From positions 1-56,495 of the forward strand of contig JANXBO010000002.1 of the NCBI GenBank assembly GCA_025057575.1: DNA of 56,495 nucleotides, in the 5' to 3' direction. Made by a program: the position numbers and the translations under genes. The stretch is from Candidatus Caldisaccharidevorator malaysiensis (lineage in GTDB: Bacteria; Armatimonadota; Fervidibacteria; Fervidibacterales; Fervidibacteraceae). The notes below the pieces were generated by a model. The model was given only the letters and a program-made list of their open reading frames with translations. It did not search any database and was not told the origin of the DNA. Shown one piece after another: positions 16,199 through 24,511 of this stretch. Position 1 is the stretch's first letter, and each line of letters opens with the position of its first letter.

Positions 16199-17557
16199 TT
16201 AGCCGACCCTCGGCACCCAGACCAAAAGGACGATTAAAGAGATGAGGAGCAGAGGGAGAGCGGCAGCAGCGATGGGGATGACGGGGCGATTGGTGGGGAC
16301 GACGCGGAGGAGACCGGCAGCGAAAAGGTAAGCCATTGCGGAATGGGCGGGATACCAATAGCGAGCCTGACCTTGGAAGAAGCGGACATTGAAGGCGACA
16401 AATTGAGCCAGGACGATCCCGACCGTTATCAGGGGAAGGAGGAGAGCGATCGCGGCAGACCATTGCCGATTTTTCAATTGAGCGATTGAGTCTCGGACCG
16501 ATTGGACGGCTCCGAGGACAATGGGCAAGAGAAGCGACAAACCCAGAAGGCAGACGATCAGGACAAAGGGCAGAGTCGGTTCCTGTCCTTGCGAAAGGCG
16601 AGCCAAACCCCTCATTGCGGCATTGGGCTCTCCAAAAATTCCCAGCCAGGTAAACCAAGAGACTTGAGCCACCAAGAGCCAGTATTGGGACCAGGAGAAG
16701 CCTCTATCCAGAAAATACTGAGGACCTGGTGACTTTTCAAAGCCTTGCAGGAAAGCACCGATCGCTAAGGGATCACCGTAAAGGTGTTGATTGCGGACCA
16801 GCCACCAACCTGCCGAAAGCCCGAAGGTCACGACGACCCCCACGCAAAAGGCAATAGCCGGGGAAATATTGACAGATTCTTGCTTCTTTTTCTTAAGGCC
16901 TGCCAACCGGGGAACCATTGGGAGGGCGGGCAAAAAGGCGAGAGGAAGGAGAAAGATATTGCTCTGTTTCGCCAAAAGAGCCAGACCAGCGAAGAGACCG
17001 GTGAGGGCGCCCAAAAGAGTTCCTTGCTGATGGGAGACCTGCTTTCGGGTCAAGAGGTAACACAGCCAGGCGATGGTGGCGGAGGCGGTAGCTCCGGCGG
17101 CGGAATCGTTGGTAACACTCCCGCTGATGAGAAGATGGACCGGATGAACGGAAGCAAAGAGGCCTGCCAACAGACCGGTGATTCTCTTTTTGTTGGGATC
17201 TTGAGTCAAGACGACAGCAAGGCTGATGGTGCTGAGGACGGTTAAGAGACTCCAAAAAGTGGAGACAAATCGCAGGAGGAGCAGCCCAGTGGTGCGATCC
17301 TCTTCTCTTTCCGTGAGAAACCAAAGGAACGGGATACCGGAAACATAGAAAAGAGGCGGCTGGTGGGCTTCATAGGTGACCGGACCGGACATTCCTTGGA
17401 AGACGGGAAAAGAGCCCGATCGGATCAAGTGGACGACATAACCCAGATGGGCCCCTTCATCAGGGGCGCGCCAAAGGGGGAAGGACAAAAGGTAAGGGAT
17501 GGAGAGGACGAAGTGGATAAGAGCCGGCACCAGGAAGAGGCGGATGCCTCTCCCCAT
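16199..17557 (-). CDS. GT-C fold integral membrane glycosyltransferase-like protein
   Basis: Multi-spanning membrane protein of 452 residues with about ten hydrophobic segments. The first periplasmic loop 'PLWRAPDEGAHLGYVVHL' with an Asp-Glu pair is the catalytic-loop pattern of GT-C (GT39/DUF2142-type) glycosyltransferases that use polyprenyl-phosphate sugars. No known acceptor. It is the last gene of a long minus-strand series and follows the preceding membrane protein by three bases (stop TGA, CC, then ATG). Together with the gene at 18316-20289 it suggests modification of a lipid or surface glycan. Confidence 0.7.
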   Translation of the reverse strand: MGRGIRLFLVPALIHFVLSIPYLLSFPLWRAPDEGAHLGYVVHLIRSGSFPVFQGMSGPVTYEAHQPPLFYVSGIPFLWFLTEREEDRTTGLLLLRFVSTFWSLLTVLSTISLAVVLTQDPNKKRITGLLAGLFASVHPVHLLISGSVTNDSAAGATASATIAWLCYLLTRKQVSHQQGTLLGALTGLFAGLALLAKQSNIFLLPLAFLPALPMVPRLAGLKKKKQESVNISPAIAFCVGVVVTFGLSAGWWLVRNQHLYGDPLAIGAFLQGFEKSPGPQYFLDRGFSWSQYWLLVAQVSWFTWLGIFGEPNAAMRGLARLSQGQEPTLPFVLIVCLLGLSLLLPIVLGAVQSVRDSIAQLKNRQWSAAIALLLPLITVGIVLAQFVAFNVRFFQGQARYWYPAHSAMAYLFAAGLLRVVPTNRPVIPIAAAALPLLLISLIVLLVWVPRVG

Positions 17558-17560
17558 TGG

Positions 17561-18319
17561 TCAACTCTCCACGGCGAGGACGAAAAGGGTCAGAAAAGCA
17601 CCGACGATGATCAAGAGGAGGACCGCAAGGAAGGAAGCGGTTGCCATTTTTGCCGACAAAGGTTTGATTCCGTCGCCCGAAACGCTGCGGAGGAGCCGCA
17701 GGGAGGTCATCGTCCAGTTGCGGGTGGAAAGGAGCCACTGGCTCCCTTGCCAACGGGCATATCGTTCCGCCTTGTTGCGGAGCCAGAAGGACCAACCGAG
17801 GGCGGTCAGCATTCCCTTTGTAGCGAAGGCACCGGCGAAAAAGCCATAGACGAGGGGAACCAGCCAGCCGTAACTGAAGTCGGGGGTGGCGGATGCCGGA
17901 CTGCCCGCAACGGCGGTGGACGAACCGATCAGGATAAAGAGGACAAGGGCTTCTAAAAGAACGAAACAACCTTCCATAAAACTGGAATAGAAGGAATAGG
18001 CTTTCCCTTTAGATTTGGGCGGTGAGGGGGCTCCGGTCATCATTGTCAAGAATGCCTGCGGTTGAGAAAGGGCTACACTGGTGAAGCCGATGAGCCGAAG
18101 AAAGCCCAAACCCACCCCCAGGACGACCGAGGCAAGGGCGACCCGAAGGGTCAGGCGCCAGTCGCCGGAAGGGAGAAGGGCGGAAGCAGCGAAGCAGACG
18201 CCGGCGGCGACCATCCAGACCAAGCCCTTGGACCAATAATCGGTAAAGCGCTGTTCTAAACGAGCCCAAGTTTCGTTAAGAAACCGCTCGGTCGTGAACC
18301 CGTGGTCGGTCACCGTCAA
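17561..18319 (-). CDS. Uncharacterised membrane protein with 4-5 transmembrane helices
   Basis: 252 residues with hydrophobic stretches at about 35-50, 60-85, 115-135, 150-180 and 230-250. I do not recognise a family. It lies between two GT-C-like glycosyltransferase genes. Its TTG at 18319 overlaps the stop of the upstream gene (TTGA). A GTG at 18313 is better spaced from the AAAGGGGGG site and may be the true start. The tight packing suggests it works with its neighbours, perhaps as a carrier or accessory protein of the same glycan pathway, but there is no direct evidence. Confidence 0.65.
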   Translation of the reverse strand: MTVTDHGFTTERFLNETWARLEQRFTDYWSKGLVWMVAAGVCFAASALLPSGDWRLTLRVALASVVLGVGLGFLRLIGFTSVALSQPQAFLTMMTGAPSPPKSKGKAYSFYSSFMEGCFVLLEALVLFILIGSSTAVAGSPASATPDFSYGWLVPLVYGFFAGAFATKGMLTALGWSFWLRNKAERYARWQGSQWLLSTRNWTMTSLRLLRSVSGDGIKPLSAKMATASFLAVLLLIIVGAFLTLFVLAVES

Positions 18320-20289
18320 CCCCCCTTTTGGACTTTCAACAATTCCACCTCTCCATCACGACCGATGACTTCCAAAAGCCCCTGCCGAACGCCGTCCTGG
18401 ATCCAGCCAGCAAATCGCTGGTCTTTTACGAACCTCCAATTGATCATAACATAATCGGTGCCTCTTTTGCTCCATTCGGCTATCAGGTCTTTCACCGTCT
18501 TGACCTTTTCATATTCAATCAGACGGTTGTGTCCCGGATCTGCCCAGTAGTAGGGTCGGTCAATGAAGAAACCGAAGGGATAGCCATAACAAGCGATGAC
18601 CGACCGGCGGGGCAGGTGGCGGATGATGCGCAGGACTTCTGATCCAGGGATAGTTTGATCGGTTAGGCGCTGCAATTCAGTGGGGTCCAGAAGGCCTAAG
18701 GCGACGGTCCCCCAGGTGGCGGTCCGGGCGGTTAAAAACAGGAGCCCATAGGCAATCGTTGCGAGGGCAATGAAGCGGGTGATCCCGGCGATCAGCCGAC
18801 CCGACCGAATCAACTGGTCAGCCACAAAACCCGCCAGCACGCAGCTTAAGGCGAGCGCCGGAAGGAGGTAGCGCAGATACTGCGCTTCCCAAAACCACCA
18901 ACCAAACCAAATCAGAAGCCCCCCTGCGGGAACGATGAGGGAAAGGGAGAGATTGCGGCTGATCAGAAGAAAAAAAGGAGGGACGAAAATGAGAAAGAAG
19001 GGTCCCAGGCTGATTTCGGGAATATCTTGGTTTTCAAAATGACCGCATTTCCATTGACTGGTGCAATCGCCTTTCTGAGAGCAGAGCCGAAGCCACTGTC
19101 GGGCGCAGGGCGACTTGCGAACTTCATTGAAGGTGAGGGAAACGAAGGAGAGAGCCGCTGACGAAAGGTCTCTGCCGGCGCCGAACTCCTTGTTGGATAA
19201 ATCATAGTTTCGTGCCAGTTCCCCTGACCAGTTCTTGCCCCCAAAGAGCGAGTAGGCAAAAGGGAAAACGGGGTTGCCTGTCCACAGCCAGTTTTTCACA
19301 TACCAGGGGGAAGCCACCAGGACTGCCAGGACCATCCCCATCAGCACCTGAATGAACCCCCGACCGATGTTGGGGAGAACCACCAAAAACCCCAGCACCA
19401 TCAGGAGCCCGATGGCGAACAGTCCCGTATACTTCGTCGCCGCGGCGAAACCGGCACAGGCGCCTGAAAGGATCAGCCACCGAAAGTCTCCATCGTATCG
19501 GCTTAGGCAGTAGAGAGTCAGGGCGACATAGGCGGTCAGGGCGAGGTCGCTGTAAGCGGTCGTCGCTTCTGTGAAGGCGACGGGAATGGCGGCAAACAGG
19601 GAAGCGGCGAGAAGACCCGAACGGGCCGACAGTTTCGGTTGAGTGGCGCCCCAGAGAAAAAGGCACGCCTGGACGATGAGGAAAAAAGACCAATGAAAGA
19701 GTTTTGCCACAGAGACCGTTTGGGCGTTTGTCAGCGTCAGCCCCAGCAGGTAGAGCATCGGCATCAGGGAAGGGAACTGGGCATGATGACTAAAGGGGAT
19801 GTAGCGGATTTCTCCCTCCCGAAAGTAGATCTTGGGAAATGCCAACTGGTAAGACAAACTGTCCCATTCCAGCCGCAGGTCAATGGGAGGGAGAAAGCAA
19901 AGGATGAGGGTCAGAAGATTGGCGAGGAAAAGCAAGATCCCAAAGGGGATGTCCGAAAGGGTTAGGGAAGGGTCATTGGTTCGGGACCGATGGGTAGAGG
20001 GGAAAGGGATTGTCCCTGTTGCCTGCGTCCTGATCAGCAGAAAGCCAACCACAAAAAAAAGCCCCAACAAGATCACGAAGACGGGTCGACTGATCCAACC
20101 CATCAGCCCACAGGCGAGAATCCCATAAGAGAGGAGACCCAAACCAAGGGAAGACGAGAAGAGCAATTTTTCCCCGAGGGTAGCGGATGGGGGTGCCCAT
20201 CGGGTCAGCAACCCCCATCCCAACACAGTGGCAGCGACAAGAGGACCGACAAAGAGCATCCATTCAGCGATCTTCAAGAAGATCGCCAT
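18316..20289 (-). CDS. GT39-like (GT-C) membrane glycosyltransferase
   Basis: 657 residues with a dozen or more transmembrane helices. The loop after the first helices contains 'DLRLEWDSLSYQLAFPKIYF', the acidic pair and context typical of GT-C enzymes, followed by 'HHAQFPSLMPMLYLL' and 'ATKYTGLF', which recur in PMT/ArnT-like proteins. The last 120 residues form a soluble periplasmic tail ('YYWADPGHNRLIEYEKVKTVKDLIAEW'). The donor is presumably a polyprenyl-phosphate sugar; the acceptor is unknown. It starts 26 bases after the thioredoxin/TPR gene and overlaps the next gene. Confidence 0.75.
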   Translation of the reverse strand: MAIFLKIAEWMLFVGPLVAATVLGWGLLTRWAPPSATLGEKLLFSSSLGLGLLSYGILACGLMGWISRPVFVILLGLFFVVGFLLIRTQATGTIPFPSTHRSRTNDPSLTLSDIPFGILLFLANLLTLILCFLPPIDLRLEWDSLSYQLAFPKIYFREGEIRYIPFSHHAQFPSLMPMLYLLGLTLTNAQTVSVAKLFHWSFFLIVQACLFLWGATQPKLSARSGLLAASLFAAIPVAFTEATTAYSDLALTAYVALTLYCLSRYDGDFRWLILSGACAGFAAATKYTGLFAIGLLMVLGFLVVLPNIGRGFIQVLMGMVLAVLVASPWYVKNWLWTGNPVFPFAYSLFGGKNWSGELARNYDLSNKEFGAGRDLSSAALSFVSLTFNEVRKSPCARQWLRLCSQKGDCTSQWKCGHFENQDIPEISLGPFFLIFVPPFFLLISRNLSLSLIVPAGGLLIWFGWWFWEAQYLRYLLPALALSCVLAGFVADQLIRSGRLIAGITRFIALATIAYGLLFLTARTATWGTVALGLLDPTELQRLTDQTIPGSEVLRIIRHLPRRSVIACYGYPFGFFIDRPYYWADPGHNRLIEYEKVKTVKDLIAEWSKRGTDYVMINWRFVKDQRFAGWIQDGVRQGLLEVIGRDGEVELLKVQKGG

Positions 20290-20315
20290 CGGTCTCCCCG
20301 ATTAACCGGTCGGCA

Positions 20316-21188
20316 TCAATGGGGTTCGTCGCCCCGCCGCAGGTCGGCGGGTGGTTCTCTTTCCAGGAAGTTCAGAAGCCGTTGGGCGGCTTCTTTAATC
20401 GGTTGGGACGGCTTTCGCTTGACCGTTTCCATCAGCCACCGTTTCGCGTCCTTGTCCTGTCCCAGCGCCAGGTGGGTCACCCCCAAGTAAAAGCGCCCTT
20501 CCTGAGCCTCTTTCGTGTCTGGCCAACGGTTAACGATCTCCCGGAACGCCTCAATCGCCAAATTGGCTTTTCGAGGCTGATGGGTGGCATAGTAGAGTCC
20601 GATGTGAAGCCAGGCGGGTGCTGCCAGTCCCTTAGCGTTGTTCGGATCGCCTTTGATGACGCGCTGGGCGAGGGGCAATCCTCGGGTCCCGTCACCCCGT
20701 TCCAAATACCAGACGGCGGCTCGGTAAAGAGTTGCCAAATCCCTCTTCCCTGCTCTGTAATCGGCGATCGCCGACTGGCTATGTTCCCCTTTGAGAATTA
20801 GGCGAAGGTAGGAAGCAAACGCTGCTTCGCTGAGATGACCTTCCACCCAGTCGTGGAGCCGCCCGTCGGGAGTAAAAAAGGCCAATGCCGGCAAGACAAG
20901 GGCTTTCTCTGGAACGCTCCACTCAGGAACCAGTTTCCGAAAGAGTTTTGTCTCCTCAGGTGCCGAGAGTTTCAGAACGACAAACCGATCCACCAGCGCT
21001 TTCAACTGACGGTTACCGACCGTTTGCCGGTAAAATCGGACACAGTTCAGGCATTCGTCATCGGTTAAGTAGACCAAAATCCTCTTTTTTTCCTTCTTTG
21101 CCTGGCTGACCGTCTTCGTCCATAGGTCCTGACTGAATGAGAAGGTAGCGATGAAAAGGGCAATGATCGTCACCAAAAGGATTCTCAT
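20316..21188 (-). CDS. Exported thioredoxin-like protein with C-terminal TPR repeats
   Basis: 290 residues with a signal peptide (about 1-20). A thioredoxin-like domain follows, with the redox pair Cys46-x-x-Cys49 in 'DDECLNC' and the cis-Pro region 'VLPALAFFTPDGRLHDWVEG'. From about 145 onward there are TPR-like helices ('LATLYRAAVWYLERGDG', 'AEEAF'-type and 'AQEGRFYLGVTHLALGQDKDA'). Such proteins usually reduce or shuttle electrons to partner proteins outside the cytoplasm; the partner is unknown. Its ATG overlaps the stop of the eIF2B-like gene (ATGA) and is preceded by AGGAGGT. Confidence 0.75.
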   Translation of the reverse strand: MRILLVTIIALFIATFSFSQDLWTKTVSQAKKEKKRILVYLTDDECLNCVRFYRQTVGNRQLKALVDRFVVLKLSAPEETKLFRKLVPEWSVPEKALVLPALAFFTPDGRLHDWVEGHLSEAAFASYLRLILKGEHSQSAIADYRAGKRDLATLYRAAVWYLERGDGTRGLPLAQRVIKGDPNNAKGLAAPAWLHIGLYYATHQPRKANLAIEAFREIVNRWPDTKEAQEGRFYLGVTHLALGQDKDAKRWLMETVKRKPSQPIKEAAQRLLNFLEREPPADLRRGDEPH

Positions 21189-22060
21189 TTTTGACCTCCT
21201 GAAAGACCCCGATCCAACAATCTTTGTTCAACCGCTGATCCCTTGATTATCTCGTCGTCCATAAACAAAAGAGCGACATAGTTCCACGGCGTTAGATCGT
21301 AAAGGGTGCGATCCTGGGGCACGGAATGATGGGTGAGGGGTGAACTTTGCCCCTTGATGGCATCCTGATACCGATGGGGCAGCACCTTCAACGAGGTGCC
21401 GACGACCCAAACGGGAACCTTTTTCCTTTTGGCTTCTCTGGCGATAGCGAAAGTCCCCACTTTGTGAACGACTCCGTCAGGCAGTAAGGCGTCCGCACCG
21501 ATGAGAAACAAGTGGCACTCTCCCATCCAAGAAAACGCCTGAATGTCTGGGATGAGTGTAACGGGAAGTCCCTCGGTCGTCAAGCGCCTTGCTAAGAGAA
21601 CTCCTTCAGAACCCGGTCGTGACTCGGTGCAAAGGATCGTTACCCTCTTCCCCAATTTTTTCGCTCTGAGGAGAGACTTAAAGACCAAAGAACTGAACGA
21701 GTGGGTCAAAATGACCCCGTCAACCAATCGCTCGGCGACTCGGTGGACCACTCTTTGTGACTGCTCGTCCAAGGCGACTGCAAACTGACGGAGACGGGCA
21801 GAAAGAATCTGACCATCTCCCTGCGCAATCGTCCTTGCCAGATGCCAGAGGGGCGCCATCGCTTGATGACAAAGGTAAATTCTCTCGGCTGCTGATTGAA
21901 TTTTTGGCAGGGGCACCTGCGCCCGCTGCATTTGGAGAAAAAGGCGAATCGTTGCCTTTGTAAGGGGAACGGCGCCTCTCTGGCGGTCTTTACAAATCTG
22001 CTCTATCTGTCGGTCCCAGTCCTTCCTTGCCCTCTGTTGCGCCAATGTTTTCCTCGTCAA
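21185..22060 (-). CDS. eIF2B-alpha/MtnA-family protein (ribose 1,5-bisphosphate isomerase-like)
   Basis: Member of the family that covers methylthioribose-1-phosphate isomerase, ribose-1,5-bisphosphate isomerase and eIF2B regulatory subunits. Diagnostic segments are 'ILCTESRPGSEGVLLA', 'LFLIGADALLPDGVVHKVGT' and the C-terminal 'TPWNYVALLFMDDEI'. The Asp in GADALLPDG is the catalytic region in MtnA. At 291 residues it is shorter than MtnA and nearer archaeal and bacterial eIF2B-alpha-like proteins; the substrate is probably a phosphorylated pentose but is not determined. TTG 22060 overlaps the 3' end of larC by about 70 bases; later starts are possible. Translation passes directly to the thioredoxin/TPR gene. 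Confidence 0.75.
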   Translation of the reverse strand: MTRKTLAQQRARKDWDRQIEQICKDRQRGAVPLTKATIRLFLQMQRAQVPLPKIQSAAERIYLCHQAMAPLWHLARTIAQGDGQILSARLRQFAVALDEQSQRVVHRVAERLVDGVILTHSFSSLVFKSLLRAKKLGKRVTILCTESRPGSEGVLLARRLTTEGLPVTLIPDIQAFSWMGECHLFLIGADALLPDGVVHKVGTFAIAREAKRKKVPVWVVGTSLKVLPHRYQDAIKGQSSPLTHHSVPQDRTLYDLTPWNYVALLFMDDEIIKGSAVEQRLLDRGLSGGQK

Positions 22061-23249
22061 CTGGTTCCACCTGCGACCAGAAACTTTTCAGGGCTTGTGA
22101 ATAGACCTCTTTCAAAGGGACATTTTTTTCTAAGGCGCATCGTCGGCAGTCCTCAAACTCCGGCGATGCCGTAACGACTCGTCCTCGGTAACGGGCGACC
22201 TTGATGCGCACGGGACCAAAGGGCGTCGTCACCAGCAGCGACTCTCGGGGCAACGCCCATCGCTGAACGAAATACGACCGCACCCCCAAGGTCGTCGTTT
22301 CTGAAAACAAAATGGTCAGAAGGTCGGAGACTTTTTCGGTTTGGGAAAGGACCTGAAGGAGGAAGCCGGGACGGTTCTTCTTCATCTGGGCGGGGAGGAA
22401 AAGAACATCAAGGGCGCCAGCGGCAAAAAGGCGCTCCATCACAAAGCCTGCCCCTTCGGGCGTCAAGTCGTCCAGGGCGGCTTCCAGGACGGACAGCCAG
22501 GTGCTGGGCAGGTCAAGAGAGGCAGGCTCTGGTTCTGCCAGGAGAAGGCGAAGGACATTGGGGAAGGGAAATTCGCGGCTGCCCGCTCCATAGCCAATTG
22601 CCGCCACCCTCATCGGTGGGGGAAGACCGAACTGGGACGCTAAGCCTTTAACGAGAGCGGCACCCGTTGGGGTGACCAATTCGCCGTCCACGGTTGAAGG
22701 GACTAAAGGGACATCCTTAAGAATCTCCAAGGTGGCGGGGGCAGGGACCGGCAAAAGCCCGTGGCGGCTGGAGACGAACCCTCGGGAGAAGGGGAGAGCA
22801 GAGCAAACGATCTGGTTCACATCAAGAAGGTAAAATCCCAAGACCACTCCCGTGATGTCCAGAATGGAATCAAGGGCACCGACCTCGTGAAAGTGAACGT
22901 GTTGCACGGGCACCCCGTGAACCTTGGCTTCCGCCTCCGCCAGTAGGCGAAAAACCTCAATAGTTTTCTCTTTCACTCTATCGGGCAAGGCGGATGCCTC
23001 AATGAGATCGCAAATGGTGGAAAGGTGCCTTTCTGTCTGATCAGACTCGTATTGGAACGACAAGGCGGTGGCCGCAATGGGTCCCTTGCGCACCTTTTTC
23101 ACGATCGCCTGCCAAGGGGGCAGAGGCAGGGTCTTCAGGTGCTTTTCTAATGTCTCTAAAGACAGACCGCAGTCTATCAGGGCGCTGAGGAGCATATCGC
23201 CACTGACGCCGGAAAAACAGTCCAGGTAAGCCCATTTCCCTTTTTCCAG
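21990..23249 (-). CDS. larC: Nickel-pincer cofactor biosynthesis protein LarC
   Basis: LarC inserts nickel (CTP-dependent) into the pyridinium-3,5-bisthiocarboxylate mononucleotide to finish the nickel-pincer cofactor of lactate racemase and relatives. The family signature 'WAYLDCFSGVSGDMLLSALID' is close to the N-terminus. 'VHFHEVGALDSILDITG' provides the histidines and acids for nickel binding, and 'LVTPTGAALVKGL' and 'GYGAGSREFP' follow. Length about 419 is typical. No ATG, GTG or TTG fits the usual N-terminus: upstream in-frame codons give unlike sequence, while CTG at 23249 sits 11 bases after AAGGAGG. A CTG start is therefore likely, though unproven. LarB and LarE are not in the window. 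Confidence 0.88.
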   Translation of the reverse strand: MEKGKWAYLDCFSGVSGDMLLSALIDCGLSLETLEKHLKTLPLPPWQAIVKKVRKGPIAATALSFQYESDQTERHLSTICDLIEASALPDRVKEKTIEVFRLLAEAEAKVHGVPVQHVHFHEVGALDSILDITGVVLGFYLLDVNQIVCSALPFSRGFVSSRHGLLPVPAPATLEILKDVPLVPSTVDGELVTPTGAALVKGLASQFGLPPPMRVAAIGYGAGSREFPFPNVLRLLLAEPEPASLDLPSTWLSVLEAALDDLTPEGAGFVMERLFAAGALDVLFLPAQMKKNRPGFLLQVLSQTEKVSDLLTILFSETTTLGVRSYFVQRWALPRESLLVTTPFGPVRIKVARYRGRVVTASPEFEDCRRCALEKNVPLKEVYSQALKSFWSQVEPVDEENIGATEGKEGLGPTDRADL

Positions 23250-23266
23250 TCTCGTTCCGACCTCCT

Positions 23267-23428
23267 TCAGCCTCCCCGAACCGCTCGCAAGATGGTCGCT
23301 AATGCAAAAGCGATCCAGTTTTGAATCTTCTCGTCGGAAAGGAAGAGGGCAAGGATGCCGATCATCCAAACCGTCGCCAGCCACGGTAGGATCGGCGGCA
23401 ACGAATCGTCCTTAGGCGATCGGCTCAA
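23267..23428 (-). CDS. Small single-span membrane protein, 53 residues
   Basis: TTG at 23428 is preceded by AAGGAGG with six bases of spacing. The product begins MSRSPKDDSLPP and has one hydrophobic span ('PWLATVWMIGILALFL') and a second amphipathic or hydrophobic stretch ('NWIAFALATILRAV'). No known family. The stop codon is joined to the ribosome site of larC, so both genes probably share a transcript. Support is the clean Shine-Dalgarno, the membrane profile and the gap-filling position between the divergent reductase gene and larC. Confidence 0.55.
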   Translation of the reverse strand: MSRSPKDDSLPPILPWLATVWMIGILALFLSDEKIQNWIAFALATILRAVRGG

Positions 23429-23523
23429 AAGACGCCTCCTTCTCTCCACTTGTCTTGCCCAAAGCAATCTTTGCGCATAAACTTTGCCGCAGGCTGGCTT
23501 AGCGAAAGGATGAAGAATCAACG

Positions 23524-24459
23524 GTGAAGAGGCGAGAGTTCTTTTCAACGGTTGCGAGTTTGACCTGGGGAGGTTTGACCACTGTGAGAGGAGCCAGCGG
23601 CGATCTGCCGAGACGGCAATTGGGCAAGACGGGTGTGGAGGTTTCCGCTATCGCAATGGGCGGGATCGTCGTGATGAATCTATCGCCGACAGAAGCCGAC
23701 CGAATGGTCCGATGGGCTTACGATCAAGGGGTCACTTACTACGATGTGGCGCCGACCTATGGGAACGCCGAGGAACGATTGGGTCCCGCTCTCAAGGGGT
23801 TGCGGGAAAAGATTTTCTTAGCCTGCAAGACGGAGAAGAGGGATCGGCAGGGCGCCCAGCAGGCTCTTGAGGAATCGTTGAAGCGACTCCGGACCGATTA
23901 TTTGGATCTCTACCAACTTCACGCCCTCACCACCCTTGACGATGTGGCGCAGGCTTTTGGTAAAGACGGGGCGATGGAAACTTTTCTGCGAGCACGGGAG
24001 AAAGGGGTCGTCCGGTTTCTCGGCTTCTCCGCCCATTCCGAAGACGCCGCCTTGAAAGCCCTCTCTCACTTTCCCTTTGACACGGTGATGTTCCCTGTCA
24101 ATTTCTTGTCCTGGACGAAGGGGTCTTTTGGTCCCCAAGTGGTGAAAAAGGCAAAGGAAATTGGCGCCGCCGTTATTGCCATCAAACCCTTGGCAAAAAC
24201 TTACTGGTCTCAAAGTAGCAATGGTCGTCCTTATGCCAAATGCTGGTATCAGCCCATCAGCGAGGAGCCTTGGGCAGAACTTGCTCTTCGCTTCTCCCTG
24301 TCTCTTCCGATCAGCATCGCCGTCCCGCCTGGTGATGAGAACCTTTTCCAGATGGCGGTGCGCCTTGCTAAAAGGTTTCGTCCCTTAGATGCTGAGGAAG
24401 AATCCCAACTGATTCAGTGGGCAGGGGACGCAGTTCCCGTCTTTCCCCTCAAAAATTGA
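23524..24459 (+). CDS. Tat-exported aldo/keto reductase
   Basis: NAD(P)H-dependent oxidoreductase with an (alpha/beta)8 barrel. The catalytic tetrad is visible: Asp74 and Tyr79 in 'DVAPTYGNAE', Lys102 in 'LACKTEKR' and His133 in 'LYQLHAL'. The N-terminus MKRREFFSTV followed by a hydrophobic stretch is a twin-arginine signal, so it is exported folded with its cofactor. That is unusual for the superfamily at large but seen in many dehydrogenase-rich genomes. It has 311 residues, no C-terminal ferredoxin domain and an unknown substrate. GTG start; the ribosome site (AAAGGA) is rather far upstream. Divergent from the larC series. Confidence 0.85.
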   Translation: MKRREFFSTVASLTWGGLTTVRGASGDLPRRQLGKTGVEVSAIAMGGIVVMNLSPTEADRMVRWAYDQGVTYYDVAPTYGNAEERLGPALKGLREKIFLACKTEKRDRQGAQQALEESLKRLRTDYLDLYQLHALTTLDDVAQAFGKDGAMETFLRAREKGVVRFLGFSAHSEDAALKALSHFPFDTVMFPVNFLSWTKGSFGPQVVKKAKEIGAAVIAIKPLAKTYWSQSSNGRPYAKCWYQPISEEPWAELALRFSLSLPISIAVPPGDENLFQMAVRLAKRFRPLDAEEESQLIQWAGDAVPVFPLKN

Positions 24460-24511
24460 AGGGGCGTTTAATCCTGATCTCCTTGGGATGACCGTGATCC
24501 TTTCAGTCGTG

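Noticed and set aside
23250-23384. N-terminal extension of larC to GTG 23384
   Set aside because: The extra residues look non-native (Arg/Pro-rich) and overlap the small membrane protein gene.
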